Notes under the pieces: generated by a model | Seen by the model: only the letters and a program-made list of their open reading frames with translations | What the model was told of the DNA's origin: nothing | Databases searched by the model: none | Part shown: positions 23,851 through 36,771 of the stretch, piece by piece | Position numbering within the stretch: position 1 is the first letter of the stretch | Layout of the letters: each line of letters opens with the position of its first letter | Assembly: GCF_027744825.2 (NCBI RefSeq) | Contig: NC_071347.1 | Location: 12,709,501 to 12,773,500, forward strand | Direction: 5' to 3' | DNA from: Synchiropus splendidus | Lineage: Eukaryota > Chordata > Actinopteri > Syngnathiformes > Callionymidae | DNA length: 64,000 bases | Translations under genes and position numbers: made by a program

Positions 23851-25974
23851 GTGGGATTCCGCCCTCAAACACGGGATAGACGAATCGATAAAAGCATAAT
23901 TAGATATCCTGTGAAAATGGAGGGGCATGCACCAAAATCTGTTCCAACACAACATTACGATGGTGTTGTCTAAAACAGTAAAAAGACAGACGGATAAGTC
24001 ACAAGCAAGGGTTTCTGAAACCCTCCACCAGCAGAGGCACACAAACTGCCAGCGCCAGAGAGCATTCCCCAATGTTGAAACTGCTCCCCTGCCGCCGCCT
24101 CGGTGATATTTCTCCGTCTCTAAATGTCACATCAATATTCACAGCCGATTAATTAATCTCAGAGCTCGACGAGTCATTGCACATCACGCTCGAGCGCAGA
24201 CGCTCCCAAAGCTAAACCTTTGCGACAAACTCATATTTGCCCAGGGCACTCATTGTGGTGGAACTCTCCGCTCCCTCATGCAGCATCACGCTCTTAAATT
24301 TTTCACAAGGTCTCAGGCAGAAAACTTCATTAGAGACGGTCGCCATGGCACAGCTTGACTTTTATTCGATCAGGGCAGACCGTGCTCCGAGGAGAGGTGT
24401 GAGACGCGGGAATGTTTCACGGGACGGTCCGCGGGAGCTTTGGTATGCAGAGGTGTGTGTGCGGGGTGAGTGATGGTGACACGGGGTGTGCAGGTGAATA
24501 GGAAGGGAATGGATGCAAGAATTATGTTGTTGACAGGTCACAGACCCTTGTAACGGATGGTCAGCGTTTCCAAGCAATATTAATTTAGCTACTTGACCCT
24601 TAAATCTATCACCACACCTGACCTGCCATATCATGCGTGAGGAGAATAAGAATGACGAGACAGCAGCTTCATGTCGACGCTAACAACACAAAGGCTGAAA
24701 GGCCAAAAAGACACGGTGTTAAAGAGGCATGGGTCCTTTGAAGTGCCGGGTGAGAAGCATTTATGGCTCTTCTCAGGCTGGTTCTACTTTAGACTGCCTG
24801 TTCGACCCAGCAGTCGCGGTGTGAGACATGCTAGCAGTGCTCTCATCCATGTTAAACACCCCTTCTCACCCTATTCCACTCTAAAGTGCATACTCTGTCG
24901 CTTCAGTGTGGGATTTTTTCTTTCCAAGAACTTATCGATAGTTGTTAACTATCACAGAGAGTTGTCAAGTCAATTCAGTGACACACTACTGCCACCATAC
25001 GTGGCTAACGCATTAAAAATGAGCATCTCGCGGCCCTCACGGCCCAAAGGTGGAAAACAAAAAAAATTCTAGCGACCCTCTAGGAGGCCCTCGTGGCTCA
25101 ACCATGGGCCCCATGTTGCTGTTATTAGAAGGAATTAACAGTTGCCTTCTAACACGTCGTAGTTGTGGATATCTTGCCAACTTAACCCCTGAGTGTCTTG
25201 TTGCTGTGTCCAATCTGATTGTTGCTGTAGTTTTTCTATTTTTCCCTGGGCCCAACTCAATGGTAATTTTCTAACAGACCCCACCGCATTGGGCCCAGGC
25301 ATAAAATGCAAGAGGAGCCACTGGCATTTTGAAACCACCCATTCCCTAGTCAATTGTTGGGATGTGTATTTGCTTTTTGTTCGCCTGGTTAAGTGTCTAT
25401 TTAAGTAGGACATTTTCTTCCTCCCCAATGTTTGTCTTTTTGTACACTGTCTCTACAGTTCAAGGACTTTTACTTACATTTATTTATTTATCAGTTTTCC
25501 TGCCTGCTTTGGAGGTACAGTTTTACAGCATTCCATTTGTGTTCGCAACTTTATGTGAATAGACCTGTGTGTGATTTTTATAGTGTGTTTGCCCACAGTC
25601 TTCTGTTCCAAGAATCACAGGACATATTGGGGAGTAACAGAGCGACATTAATGTCACAGTCTGAGACGCCCTCTTGCACTAATGTCACCAGTTAAACAGA
25701 AAAGTACATGTTTCTATGCACAGTACTACACAGTAACAACAAAGATAAATTCCTCTTTTGAAGCCGTGACATTGAAAGGTTCAGTGTGATTAAGAGCCCT
25801 GTGGTCCATTCAACTTCCTTGTCGCTGTTGCTAAGCAATTTGACGCAAAACTGGTGAATATTCAGGCTGCGAAAAACAGCACATAATGAACACTGGGACC
25901 TTGTTTGATGATTTGTGCGAGGACCCTGTGTGGTTCGCATCACACAGAAGAATTCAGAGCGGCTCATTACTCAC

Positions 25975-26075
25975 CTGTCCTACATACACCAGCAGGCGAG
26001 CGTTGAGAGGGTTCTCATCGGGACTGAGCCAGAACTCGGAGTTATCATCCGACGATACCGAAAACTGAAAATCCC
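25975..26075 (-). CDS. b4galnt4: b4galnt4 internal exon (fourth visible): PA14-like core
   Basis: A 101-nt exon. Its acceptor (cttcttcag) ends at 26076 and its donor is gtgagt from 25974 downward. It begins with two bases that complete a Gly codon and encodes [20 protein letters not shown], then Asn-Pro-Leu-Asn and a hydrophobic strand ending [13 protein letters not shown] is the most recognisable block of the B4GALNT4/3 PA14-like region, and acidic Asp-Asp pairs are typical of PA14 domains, where they can bind calcium. It ends in phase 0, as required by the exon at 18654-18721. Gln-Phe-Ser-Val favours B4GALNT4 over B4GALNT3. Confidence 0.93.
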
Positions 26076-27609
26076 CTGAAGAAGGAAAAGTATAGATTAA
26101 TAAGATTGATCTGAAGCGAATACGACAACGACGTACGGAGAAATCATCGGGATGGAAACATACATAAATCAAATTTATGAGTCGAAGATCAGCACAGAGG
26201 AAACTCTCTCACTGACAAAACAGCAGTACAGTATGTGAGTGTGTGAGGTGGAATAGGCGACACTTCCAGATTGTAATCCCACTATGGTTGTTAGAGAAAC
26301 ACAGCTGATACCTCTGGACAAGTCGCTCAAAACAATATCTGCATTTGAAACCTGAATTCATTAAAAATACTCCAACCATTTACTGTGTTGGAAAATCTGC
26401 CAGTTTTCACAGCCTGTTGTCTACATTTGTCTCCTTGTGTTTTGGAAGCACAATAAAACCCGTAAGCATAAACCTCGTAGACACTAAACTCAGGAGATTT
26501 GGATAGTGCAAAAGCCCGAATTAGTCCTGGAACACAAGGCAATTAAATATGACAGGCGGTGTACGGTTGCTGCCGGTGGAGGAGTTTAAGGAGCCCCAGC
26601 ATTGATCCCTGAGGTGCACCACACGGAGTCCAGTTAATTACTGTAGGTTAAATTTGATATAACGTCAAATTATTTGGTGATTACTTCACTAAACGTAGTG
26701 GATTAATAATGATTCAAGGAGGTTGTGATCAAATACGAACCAAACTGCTGGGGAAAAAAAATTCTGTCTAGTGACTAAAATCATTTTTACTTCAATACAG
26801 TCTCACTCTGAAGGGGTATCAACTATTGTCAAGTAGACTTTCAAGTCCAGAAATGAGGCACAAGCCAGTCCTCTCATTTGTATGTTGACACATAGACATC
26901 ACCCCTGTCGCTACTTCGCAACTTACGTTGCTTGGTGTATGTAGCAAGTAAGCACTGTGATCCAAGCACATGTGAATATGAAGTTCTACTTATACCAAGT
27001 GACACCTACTTGAATGATCAGAAGGGAATGGAGCACCACCCCATGGCTTAACTCCAACCCAACCACAACCACTTTCTTTCTTGCATGTGACGCGCTGCTT
27101 ACGGCATCAGGATACACTGCGGACAGTGACACCTGCGCTTCAATTGAGTGCCATATACATGCAGTCGGAGAAGATTTTCAAAGTTAATGCCACAGGGATT
27201 AAGTATCGGCACATGGGATTCTGGTACACCAACTGACTCATTCTAACTGGATCTTAAAGGTCACTTATTCTTGTCCAAGCTAAAATCCGAAAGTCTGTCC
27301 AACAGCCAAGCAATTAGTTTGAGAAAGTAGCAGGGAAATGCCACATAATAGACCAAATGAATGGTTACTCTTATTAATGAAGTCCCATTCGGCAATTTGT
27401 CCGCGGGAAATTGGGTATGAAGACTTTTTTCCTGTTCCCAGGCAACCAGGGAGAAGTGTGGCTTTATGAGGAGAGTTCAATGAGATTAAATTCTGAGATC
27501 TCCAACTGAACTCCAGCGAAAAAAGGAATATCCGGTATAACAGCCTGTGTGGACTTCAAGGACTTGGGAAATTGTCATTTCTGGGTCTTGTGTGAGATTA
27601 AATGATTAC
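26076..27609 (-). other. b4galnt4: 1.5 kb intron of b4galnt4 between the third and fourth visible exons
   Basis: Mixed-composition intron. I saw no simple repeat of note, no mobile element with definable ends and no extra exon. The coding frame is continuous across it without any additional sequence. Confidence 0.8.
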
Positions 27610-27700
27610 CATCTCGGTACGGGTGAAGGAAACCAAATATTCTCAGGCCGTAATTCTTCCACTTTGGAGCCACAGCCAGCTTCTTCAGTGTCGTTCTTGT
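27610..27700 (-). CDS. b4galnt4: b4galnt4 internal exon (third visible): start of PA14-like domain
   Basis: A 91-nt exon. Its acceptor (cacctgcag) ends at 27701 and its donor is gtaatc from 27609 downward. It encodes 30 residues, among them [20 protein letters not shown] followed by Ile-Phe-Gly-Phe-Leu-His-Pro, and then one base of a split Gly codon. Basic Lys-Lys-Leu-Ala-Val followed by Trp-x-Asn-Tyr-Gly-Leu-Arg matches the B4GALNT3/4 region that opens the PA14-like fold. It starts in phase 0 and ends in phase 1, which fits the flanking exons at 28630-28725 and 25975-26075 exactly. The donor gtaatc is weaker than the other donors of this gene. Confidence 0.92.
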
Positions 27701-28629
27701 CTGCAGGTGAAAAGGCATCAAGAAACATGGAGTTACAACAACACATTTTCAAAGCTGTCAAACAGGGAATGGTGTTTATAGAGATCCGCAATTTGAAAAA
27801 CTGGGGCGACTGAACTTATTGATCTGACAGTCAGAACTGGAAGGTGATGGGTTATCAGCACAGACGACACCTTTGTACTGAATAAAGTGTTGAGATGCAC
27901 TAGAAGGATGCAGTGTCTGTTTCACATTATGCTCCACTCAGGGAGGGTAAAAATGAGGTGATCCAGAGGTCTTGTGTCGGTTACTGAGGCAGCACACTGT
28001 CAGCCTCCAGGGAACATTTAGGTGCTGGAATGGAGGGTCAGCACATTTTTTAGCCTTGGTTTCGCCATGGACGGAGTATCACAAGAAGTTTCCTGAACTT
28101 TAAAAGTTGAGGGGGAAATAAGGTGACGTTTAGATTCATCAGCAATAATTCAATAAATGATGCACACCAATGCTAAACTGCCATGCTAACTTGCTGCGTT
28201 AGGGTCGAATTGACAAGAGTTACGGCTATATTGCCCAGCCCTACACCAAACTACCGGCCTGGGGATTAACCGTGGGTTCCAATAACCTCGGAAGTTGGAA
28301 GTCTGCCCTGGGAAAGATATCACAGCCGAGTCCATTGCAGAAAAGAAGATGGTGACCTCCACTAAAGCTATTCTCACACATGCTCTGTCCGAATACAAGC
28401 AACTTCTTGATAAATATTTTCCAAATATGAATTTCTGGAATGGATTTCCATTGGTGTATTGCATTTATCCTATATTGCTATGTGTGGTTTATGTCTGGGG
28501 AAGGCATCGTGGGCTGCAGGGTGGTGAGAACTCTACCACCTGCCAACTGGGAAATCCGCAACATGCATATGAAAACGAAGAAATGTGATCATTTTCAACA
28601 GTAGCAAAAATGAAAACATCAGCACTTAC
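27701..28629 (-). other. b4galnt4: 0.9 kb intron of b4galnt4 between the second and third visible exons
   Basis: Short intron of mixed composition. The only oddity is a stretch near 28200-28290 that is CpG-containing and looks unlike its surroundings. No repeat family was recognised. Confidence 0.8.
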
Positions 28630-28725
28630 GTGAGGATAAAGAGGGAAGTGCAGGTTCTTTCGAAGTGAGGCGACAGAAGATCCACACCAGTCCTCGAACA
28701 CGTGTAGGTTAACCTGACCTTTGAA
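28630..28725 (-). CDS. b4galnt4: b4galnt4 internal exon (second visible): conserved stem segment
   Basis: A 96-nt, 32-codon exon, phase 0 at both ends. Its acceptor (ttttggcag) ends at 28726 and its donor is gtaagt from 28629 downward. It encodes [20 protein letters not shown], then [22 protein letters not shown] is a signature of the B4GALNT3/B4GALNT4 stem just before the PA14-like domain. Lys-Gly-Gln-Val before it is the B4GALNT4 form; I remember B4GALNT3 as having Arg-Gly-Arg-Ala. The protein is a type II Golgi membrane enzyme, so this part faces the lumen, and the single Cys could form a disulphide. Confidence 0.95.
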
Positions 28726-31700
28726 CTGCCAAAACACAAGAAAAAGCACCATCAGCATCGACTTGACACTCAGTCCAAGCAAAGCACTTTGATCGTCTCC
28801 GAGCTTATCATGCAGGAAATAAAACTCCACGGCTCCAAACGTCCCGAATAAGTGGCGGCAGCAGAGCAGCCGTCAGGCGCCTCACCAGGGAGAGCGAAAC
28901 AGCCCAGAGAACGTCTGGAGCAGTTTGTCAGCGCTCATCCCGGGCCTGTTCCCTGACATTTGTCTGAATTAAACAGGGAAATCACAGGACACAGCAAGGA
29001 CAGATGGTGGAACCGGTCTGCCTTGGGGTACAGTTCCCTCCCTCACACACACACACGGGAGTCCTCGCACACTTTATCTCTGTCAAATTCTCGTTTACAA
29101 AGCAAGGCATGCATCAGCAAGGTTGTCGAATTTCTCCATCTGTTTAAGGCTGAGCGGTAAGAGCAAGGGTTATTTATTAATTGCCATTAAATCATTTGTG
29201 ATTTGCTCAGTCACCAAACAGCTTTGACTTGTACGTTTAGATTTAGTGGGAGCTGGAAGTGAGGAGGATGGAGAATGGTCTTTGGTCTATGGTAGTCTTT
29301 TCCAGGGAAGCACATGGGAAACAAAGGCAGCCACATGAATGGCAACCAAAGACTAACATAAATCAGAATTGTTGACTGAGAGCCTCGACCTTATCTTTGA
29401 TCATCATCCTTCTCCTTCTGTTCTTTACCTTGTCACATGACATTATGTGAAAACTGTCAATATGAAAAGTTCATACACACAAACATTGAATGCAGAATAG
29501 AATTATATGCAATATAAGGACAAATAAAGTTGAGATAAACACACAGAGTAGGATTTGATTTTAATGTACAGACAGACGACATCAAACCCTCCAAACGTAC
29601 TTTAATACAGTCTTGTACGCTATTGAACGCACAGCATTGTTTACATATTGTGGACACTCTAATGTTTGTGCCCAGGATATTGCATTATCCGCAATGTCCT
29701 ACCTGCATCGTAACCGCGAGTGGCTGAACACATTTGAATCTCTTTCCAAAAACCTTGTATCAGTGCGGCAGGCACCCGCTCTAGTTCACACAGTCACAGC
29801 CACATATATTTACAATGCTGCATGGAAATGAAGCTATAACTACTATCAGTGAGTTCTCCTTGTTTTCCTGGTCGGAACAAAGCCCAAGCTGGTTTCACTC
29901 CCTTAGGTCTAATATTAGCCGATGTTCATCCATATTTTACCAGTCAAATTGCGGATAAGTACAAGAGTTCACCGCTGAATGAGCAAATATATTTCTTCAT
30001 GAGTGACAGCTAAAAGAGGTACAAGTAGTGCGGGTCTGACGGAAGACTAGATTGGCACAAGCATTCTTTTCACTTCCACAGCAGGCTTGCAGCTTGAGAG
30101 TTATTGAGTCTGTGGAAGGTACACAACCGGATGATTGCTTTGCTTATTACAGTTGTCCAGCCAACTTTGATGTCTCATCTCCTCAGTGCGTCCTGAGCTT
30201 TCTTCTGATGGGACTTTGCCAGGGAAGCTTCCAAGAGGCTTCAGAACAAGAAGCAGCGAGTCATTTTCCAATTGTTCCGGTATAAAAGGCTCAAGACTAT
30301 TGTGAGTAGAGACCCATTTACAGTCTGCGTGTTCAAAAAATATTCACTTGCATTTTGGAAATGGAAGTAGCTTGTTGTCCATCTACATCAGTAGTTTTTG
30401 CAGACGAAAGTAGGCGATCGCTGGATGGTAGCCCGCTAACTGTGCTCCACCCTACTTCGGCTGCCACCCATTCACATGCCATCACAGTTTACAAACTGAC
30501 AGGTTGATCATACGCTGAACAAGTGGTTCTCACTTATCCTTTCTTGATTTGTGAACTAGATCATTCCCACAGGTCGCCTCCTCTTAGAACCCAGAGTGGC
30601 CCGCTAGTTAGCATTCTGGAGCTAATGAGCTACATCCAAGGGAGCACTCAGAGAATGGACTTTATGGAGAGCTGTCAGAAAGAAATAGTTATAATAGCTC
30701 ATCAGCATACTTCATTCAGCAGATGTTTCATTTTCATTTTTTCCCTTCAAAGTTGTCTTCCACTTCTCTGTGACTTTCGCTGATGGTAGGTGCTGCCCTT
30801 GCATGGTCCATCACAGATGGCCAGACCACACGTGGCGCTTCTCGTTTCTCTGGACACTCAGTTCGACACTGCTGCTTGGCGACAGCAGCACCACAATTAC
30901 AGCTCATGCATTAACCATGAGCCCTGTAGCGGCACAAACATTTCCGTCCAGAGCTGTGGGACTGCTGAATTAAGTCCGAGGTTTGATTCTCGCCCTGTGT
31001 GTTTTGGAAAATATAAGATGGAGGATTAACTCTTTAAGCACCACAAGCAACATCGCTGCATTTAAACAAGCCAGCCTGCAAATACGGTGCCTCATGTACT
31101 AACAACTTCACACCAGTAGATGGCATTTCACAAGCACCTGTAACATAAATTTGAGCAAAGAGCATTGGAGTTTTCCATTCCAATATTATCATCATCACCA
31201 TCGTTGCTTGAGAGATGTGGTATCAGTATCTACATTGCATCAGATAAACATCTGTAAAAGCTACGTAATTCACTATGGCCGCCGCCTGGTGATGTCATAA
31301 TATACATATCAGGTGAGTGTATTTACTCAGCTTGAAACTTGAATAATGAATGAATGGATTTGGAACACTCTTGGAAGTTAAAGGGTTAAGTTAAATTAAC
31401 AGGCCAACAGGCAACATCCAGTCTAAATGTCCGTACGCACCCTGTAGTTTCTTAAGGGTCATTCATGTAGCCTCATTCAACTGGACTTTACAAAAACAGA
31501 AGAAACACATGGAGATTTGAATAGTCTTCAAAATTGGAATTACAAGGACTAAGTGTAGATGATATGAGAAGACGACAAAAAAAAATCATTTCACACAATT
31601 GTGTGGAAAGAACAATACAACAAACAATTCAACATGGAAAGTTAGATCTGTAAGGAACCTGATAATAAATCCAGGTTATGAGGCGTCACGCTTATTAACC

Positions 31701-34180
31701 AGATGATCACACTCATAAATGCAGCTATTAAAACACAGTACTGTAGGTTAGCAACTCTCAGACTTTATGAGTCAGTTTCTTAAGAGTGGCTCTTGCTCTT
31801 CTAATCGAGTTGCAAGTGACAATATGAAATTTAAATATTCATGAAACTGAACTTGATCATTTTTTGCTTCTAACTTCTTCAACTTTGACTACGAAAGTCG
31901 GGTGTCTATGAACGCTGCCCACTCCAGCTGGTTAGGGTCAGGCTCTCCCATCGCCACCTGCTGTCCCAATGAGCACATTGTTATCATAGATTTCAAACTG
32001 TTAATGTAAATGTGAATGAGTGGCTTGTCGGAAGAATGTCCCCAGAAGTAATGACGGTCAAGATGTGATAGATGCCCGGTGGAGTACTTCCTACTTCAAA
32101 AAGTAAATAAAATAGAGTGAATGTTTGCTGTGGATTTGTATTTGTTTAGACTTGCAGTCTTTCAAAAAAAGCATCAGAACGGGGGGAAATGAGGCTCAGT
32201 CATTTGTACTGCGCTGTGAGAACTCTGGGGACACTTTGTCCTTTTCACTTTTGCACAGCTTGTCAAGTCACTATCAAACTGTAATTGGCGAACGCAAGAC
32301 GTCGCAGCAGCTACTGCTCGTCTTTCTTTCCTCAAAAGAACACGGCGTCGTGCTGCCATCACGCACTAGTGGTCTAATCCACGTGGAAGAAAGTAGTGAT
32401 CACGTTTCCTGTGCTAACTCTGAATATTAGGAACGCACCAGCAGCAAAAGAGAATTAAAGCAACTCAGAGGCTCCAAATCCTGGTAACTCTGTAGGCTGG
32501 CTCTGAGGAGTTTGATTAAAGAGACTTTGTCATACTTAGTATGGGGAGCAGAGTTTGGGGTGAGCTGAGGCAGCAAGCAGAGACACAAAGCAGCTTGGTG
32601 CTTCATTTACTGGCTCGAAAAGAGTTGTGCCTATTCAAGAGTGAGCAATATCTTTCAGCTCCAAAATTGTAAAAAATATTTCTGGTAGAAAGAGTGGACA
32701 TTACAGTCAAGGATGAGTTGAAAAAAGATGTCTCTAATGGAAGACCTGGTGGTCAATGGCCATTTGGGATCCAGGAGCGCAAACAGTTTGTGGATCTGAG
32801 CCAGTTGCTGAGTGGAGTGGGCGGGTCAGGGTTAGAAATCCAACAATGTCATGGATGTCCAGCGGGGCAGATCTATTCGTCGCCCAATACAAAAGCATCG
32901 GAGTCTTGGCACTGACGTGGGCAGCTGCTGGGAGCCGGGAAAATGAGTGGAGGAGTGCGCTGGTGTGGGAGGATTAATACAATAACCATCAACATAATGG
33001 CAAGTTTGCAAATAAAAGCAAACATACGAGGATGTATTAGCTGTTTATTCATTAAAATCTCTGGAGTTTTTTGTCCAAAATGTAATTGCTTTATAATGAG
33101 GAAGTGACTTGCCAGTCAGTGTTTTCTGCAGGGCAAATGCCACGTACTGATAAGCAGTAAATGGCTGGTATTGGTCGTGAAATTCATTGTTTAGGCATCG
33201 TAGTACAAGAAAATAATTGAATTCTCAAGCATCATCAGTGCCTGCTCAGCATATTCCAGTCTGCCAAGCCTAAATCCCATTGTCCTTGCCTGTCTTATTT
33301 ATCACCATCGACCTTCCCTGTCTTATCTCAATATACCTGGCCGTTGTCCCAGCAACAGTCACATATATGTGTATATATAGACCGAGGAGCTTCAGAGCAG
33401 CCACAGCTCAGGCTGCCTTTAAATGTGAAGGAGGCGAGATAACTGTCACATTCTTTATGAGAGAGAGGGAAATGTGAGCAGTAATGACAGGTGGATGCAA
33501 AATAAACTGAATTCGCTCTGATGCCGAGAATAACAAATTGAAAAACCGCACTAAAGATGCCGCCTGGTTCCCTTTTTAAGACCACATGCTCCCATTGCAG
33601 ACTACTTTCCCGAGAGCTTGTCTTTGTGAATATCCATCACCACGGATATTCAATACCTCCTCTTTCACCCATCTGGTTTTACTACCAAGGGAGGCACGAA
33701 TCTTTCCTCCCCTCCTCTGGGAGGCGACGGTCTTTTGTGCGAAAATCTGGCGCAGCCTTCTGCACTCCTGCCGACAGCCCGGCACCTACAAATAGCATCA
33801 CAGCGAGTGCTCACAGCAAATAACATTACAGGGAGACAAGGGAAAAAATATGCTTGACAAAGTTGTCCTCGTAGGTAGCCATTGTTGTTCGCATCAAAGT
33901 TTACATATCTGGATTCTGATACATATCTCAACTATACGAAAAAAAGCACTCAGCAAGTGCAGACCACAAATGGCCGTGTATATTGTGATTTTCCAGTCAA
34001 AAACAATGCCCTGTGATAATTTTATCTTTAAAATTCAAATGAGCTGGTTTGGCCAGTAGGTAGCTGCAGTGTACTGAAAGTAGCTCACAATGCAGGAAGC
34101 CAAGAAGAAAATTTAACCACTTTTTAGTCTAAACAAGTGATTTGTGGATCCACAAAGTAATACAGAATGACACCAACATT

Positions 34181-34698
34181 TACCGTCAATTCTGGACTAT
34201 AGAGCGCACGGGAATATTGGCCACACCCACTAAATTTAAGAAAGAAAACAGATCTTGTTTATACACAAGCCAAATTGGTCTATAAGTCGTGGGTGCAGTG
34301 GTGCAGACTGCACTGTAGAAACGTCCTTAAAAATGCATGAGGATCACTTCTAAACTAGTTTTGACGGGGGTCCAGCATCGAGTCTGACTCATGGAATAAA
34401 TTGGGCAATGCTCTGTACTAATCATGAACTCCTCACATCTTTTATTGACATTAAAGCGCTCAAAATGCGCTGTTTTCGACAGCGTGTCCAGACAGCACAG
34501 CCGATCTCTGCAGCTTCTCGATTGGCTTTGTATAGTTAATAAAACGCCTGTGATTTCATCAGGTTGATGTGACAAGGCTAAATACTAAATACTAAATAGC
34601 ATGACGCGCTTCAGCTTGTAAAAATCCATATACTACACGCATCACAGGCTTCAGAATGCAAGAAAAAAGTAGTGGCTTTTAGTCGGGAAATTACGGTA
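34181..34698. mobile_element. 518-bp TA-flanked inverted-repeat transposon, non-autonomous
   Basis: The left end TACCGTCAATTCTGGACTAT and the right end, whose complement is TACCGTAATTTCCCGACTAA, form inverted repeats of about 20 bp. Each ends in TA, as expected for a Tc1/mariner-type target duplication. The inside has no open frame. Relatives are at 11725-12743 (inverted, split) and 58024-58275 (truncated). Near the right end a small tandem TAAATACTAAATACTAAATAG lies at 34563-34586. Confidence 0.8.
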
Positions 34699-35870
34699 AT
34701 CATGGACTGATCATGGGATCGATGAAATAAAGCAACAGACTTTGTCTTACCAAGACAACATGAGTCAGTTTGGTCAGGTTTGTTTCACCGCTTAAGATGA
34801 GTGATATTGGGAAACTGGAACATCACATCACCGTGAAAGCAAAACAGCGACCACTCAAGCTCAACATTCTCTCACGGTCTTGTTTGTGTCCCTCCAATTT
34901 GTGTGCAACTGCACTGCATGTCAGTAACCCCTTGTCTAGGTGGCTATGGAGACCACCACCTCAGCCAATATCAGAGTATTTATCATTGGCTGGCAACTTG
35001 TATGCTTGCAATTCTTGATGTTGGCAGTCAGTTATTTTCCAACATCCACTGCAATATAAGGAAGCCGGTCATAATGACATGCTTGATTTGTGCATCTATG
35101 CATTGCTGGCACACGGCTGCATCTGCTTGATGCTGTGCGTCATATTCCCACAGGGACTTTGACAGCGATGTCATAGCGCCGACACTTCATAAACCCTCTC
35201 CACAGGAGTTCATGATGAATAATTAGACAAGAAGATTTTCTTGAACAGTAGCAGAGAGAGAATCACTCAAAGGTAAAGAAAGCTCCTGTACTGTGGAGCG
35301 GAAACATTACATTCAAAAGAGGGTCATGTGATCTGGATTCCATCCCCATCAACTGCTGTAATGAGGGTTTGTATAATCTGCCATCTGTTCCACAATTACA
35401 TGTCTTCTATCAAGCCAGAGTTATGGCGCTGAGGGAATAGTCGGGCAGCAGATACATAAATGTGCGCTTAGAGAAACATGTAAGGGAAATTCAGTTTACG
35501 CAAGCACTGGATTTAACAAGGAACAATGGACGAGCGTTTGGGCGGAACCTGTTGGTTGGAATAACATTTGGGCAGACAGATGGAGGACAGAGAGAGAAGA
35601 GGCAGCAGTAACTTCAGGTCCAGGTATCCTCAGAGGGGGCTTTCAGAAGAAATCATATGGTTCTGTCGCCCACAGTGTTTGGATGAGAAGCCAGATGTTC
35701 GGGAGAGATCGTATCTTTCCAACCTATTTTAAGCCCAGCCGAAAGCCGTAAATAGAGTTTATGAGTAAAAACTCTATTTTAGTGTCAGTCAACACAAGGA
35801 CTTTCAGGAGGTCGAGAGGGTGTGTCTCCTTAATATCAATTTTATAAGCACATGAGATGAGTTCACTTAC

Positions 35871-36043
35871 GAGGCTTCATGAAACAGTGTCATCATTTTC
35901 ATTTTCAGAGCCCACTAGATGGCACTCACTGCTCAAAAAGCTTTGTATTTTAACAACCATTTCAATGAAACCTTACAGCATTTTTAAACCAACAGCGCCA
36001 TCTGCTGAGCACTGAAAAAGAGGATAGTGTTTCATGAAGCCTC
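35871..36043. mobile_element. 173-bp MITE with GAGGCTTCATGAAACA inverted ends
   Basis: The left end GAGGCTTCATGAAACAGTGTC is mirrored at the right by the complement of GAGGCTTCATGAAACACTATC. The interior carries the paired words CCCACTAGATGGCACTC and GCGCCATCTGCTGAGC, also inverted relative to each other, so the whole element can fold back. Relatives occur at 16085-16222, 52807-52968 and 57356-57517. A target duplication could not be established. Confidence 0.75.
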
Positions 36044-36750
36044 ATCAGCCCATCACTAGAGGTCGGTATCATAAAAATATATCGTCCAGTATGACCTGTG
36101 CTCTGCATGCTTTTTAAACGCATGAGACCTTAATCTGTCAGCTTTTAAAATTGTGCTGAGCACTTTATGAAAAATGTCTTGCCATAAATGACATGGGAAT
36201 CAAGTGTGTGTGAAAAATTGACTCTTTTTATGAATCGACTGCACATTTGTAAAACTTGCATCACACTCTTGAGGGGTGTCGGTGACACTTGGGCAGGATT
36301 CAATGACCGTCACGCTCCATTTTAACCAAATGCTTTTTAAATCTCCCCTTCATCAACTTTCCCTGCAAAATGTATTGATGTATTTTCCAAAGCGATGTCC
36401 TTGGCAGCAAAAAGTGTTCCACACTAATAACCTCGAGAAGTCTTCATTATTTGAGGAGGCTGATTAAATGTGTCGTCGGAATGCGTGCTCGGAATCAAAC
36501 GTCTCGAAAATGTATTCGGCTAATTTTGGATGGATTCACTCGCGGAATGGAATAAATTCTGAATCCCAACAGCAGCCTGTCTACAATGGCATCTACTTGC
36601 CTGTTAAGACTGCTGCCAGGTCGTGACAGCTGGCACATGACTCACCACCACTTCTGTCCAAGTCTCTTGATGGGTCAGCTCAGTCGCCCCGGAGACACCC
36701 ACCAGCGTGGTGGTGCTTCAGCTATGCAAGTTAGTGCCGGACAGATAGCT

Positions 36751-36771
36751 GAGGAGGAGGAGGAGGAGGAG
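36751..36771. repeat. (GAG)7 microsatellite
   Basis: Seven perfect GAG units in an intron. It has no recognisable coding context even though a short open frame runs through it. Confidence 0.85.

Larger units (their letters stand above)
18722..25974 (-). other. b4galnt4: 7.3 kb intron of b4galnt4 between the fourth and fifth visible exons
   Basis: The intron contains a dispersed repeat (19474-19648) and a decayed LINE fragment (23500-23850). About 24.09-24.35 kb has TAATTAAT and CpG-containing words and could be a conserved element. About 25.0-25.35 kb has GGGCCC-containing words repeated in opposite orientation (25246, 25285) and may be a transposon remnant that I cannot classify. The rest (19.65-23.5 kb) shows no exon, RNA gene or recognisable mobile element. 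Confidence 0.75.

Noticed and set aside
30960..31000. GGTTTGATTCTCGCC, resembling a tRNA B box (possible tRNA or SINE)
   Set aside because: No matching A box or cloverleaf upstream. The similar words near 50890 and 61550 also lack a tRNA structure.
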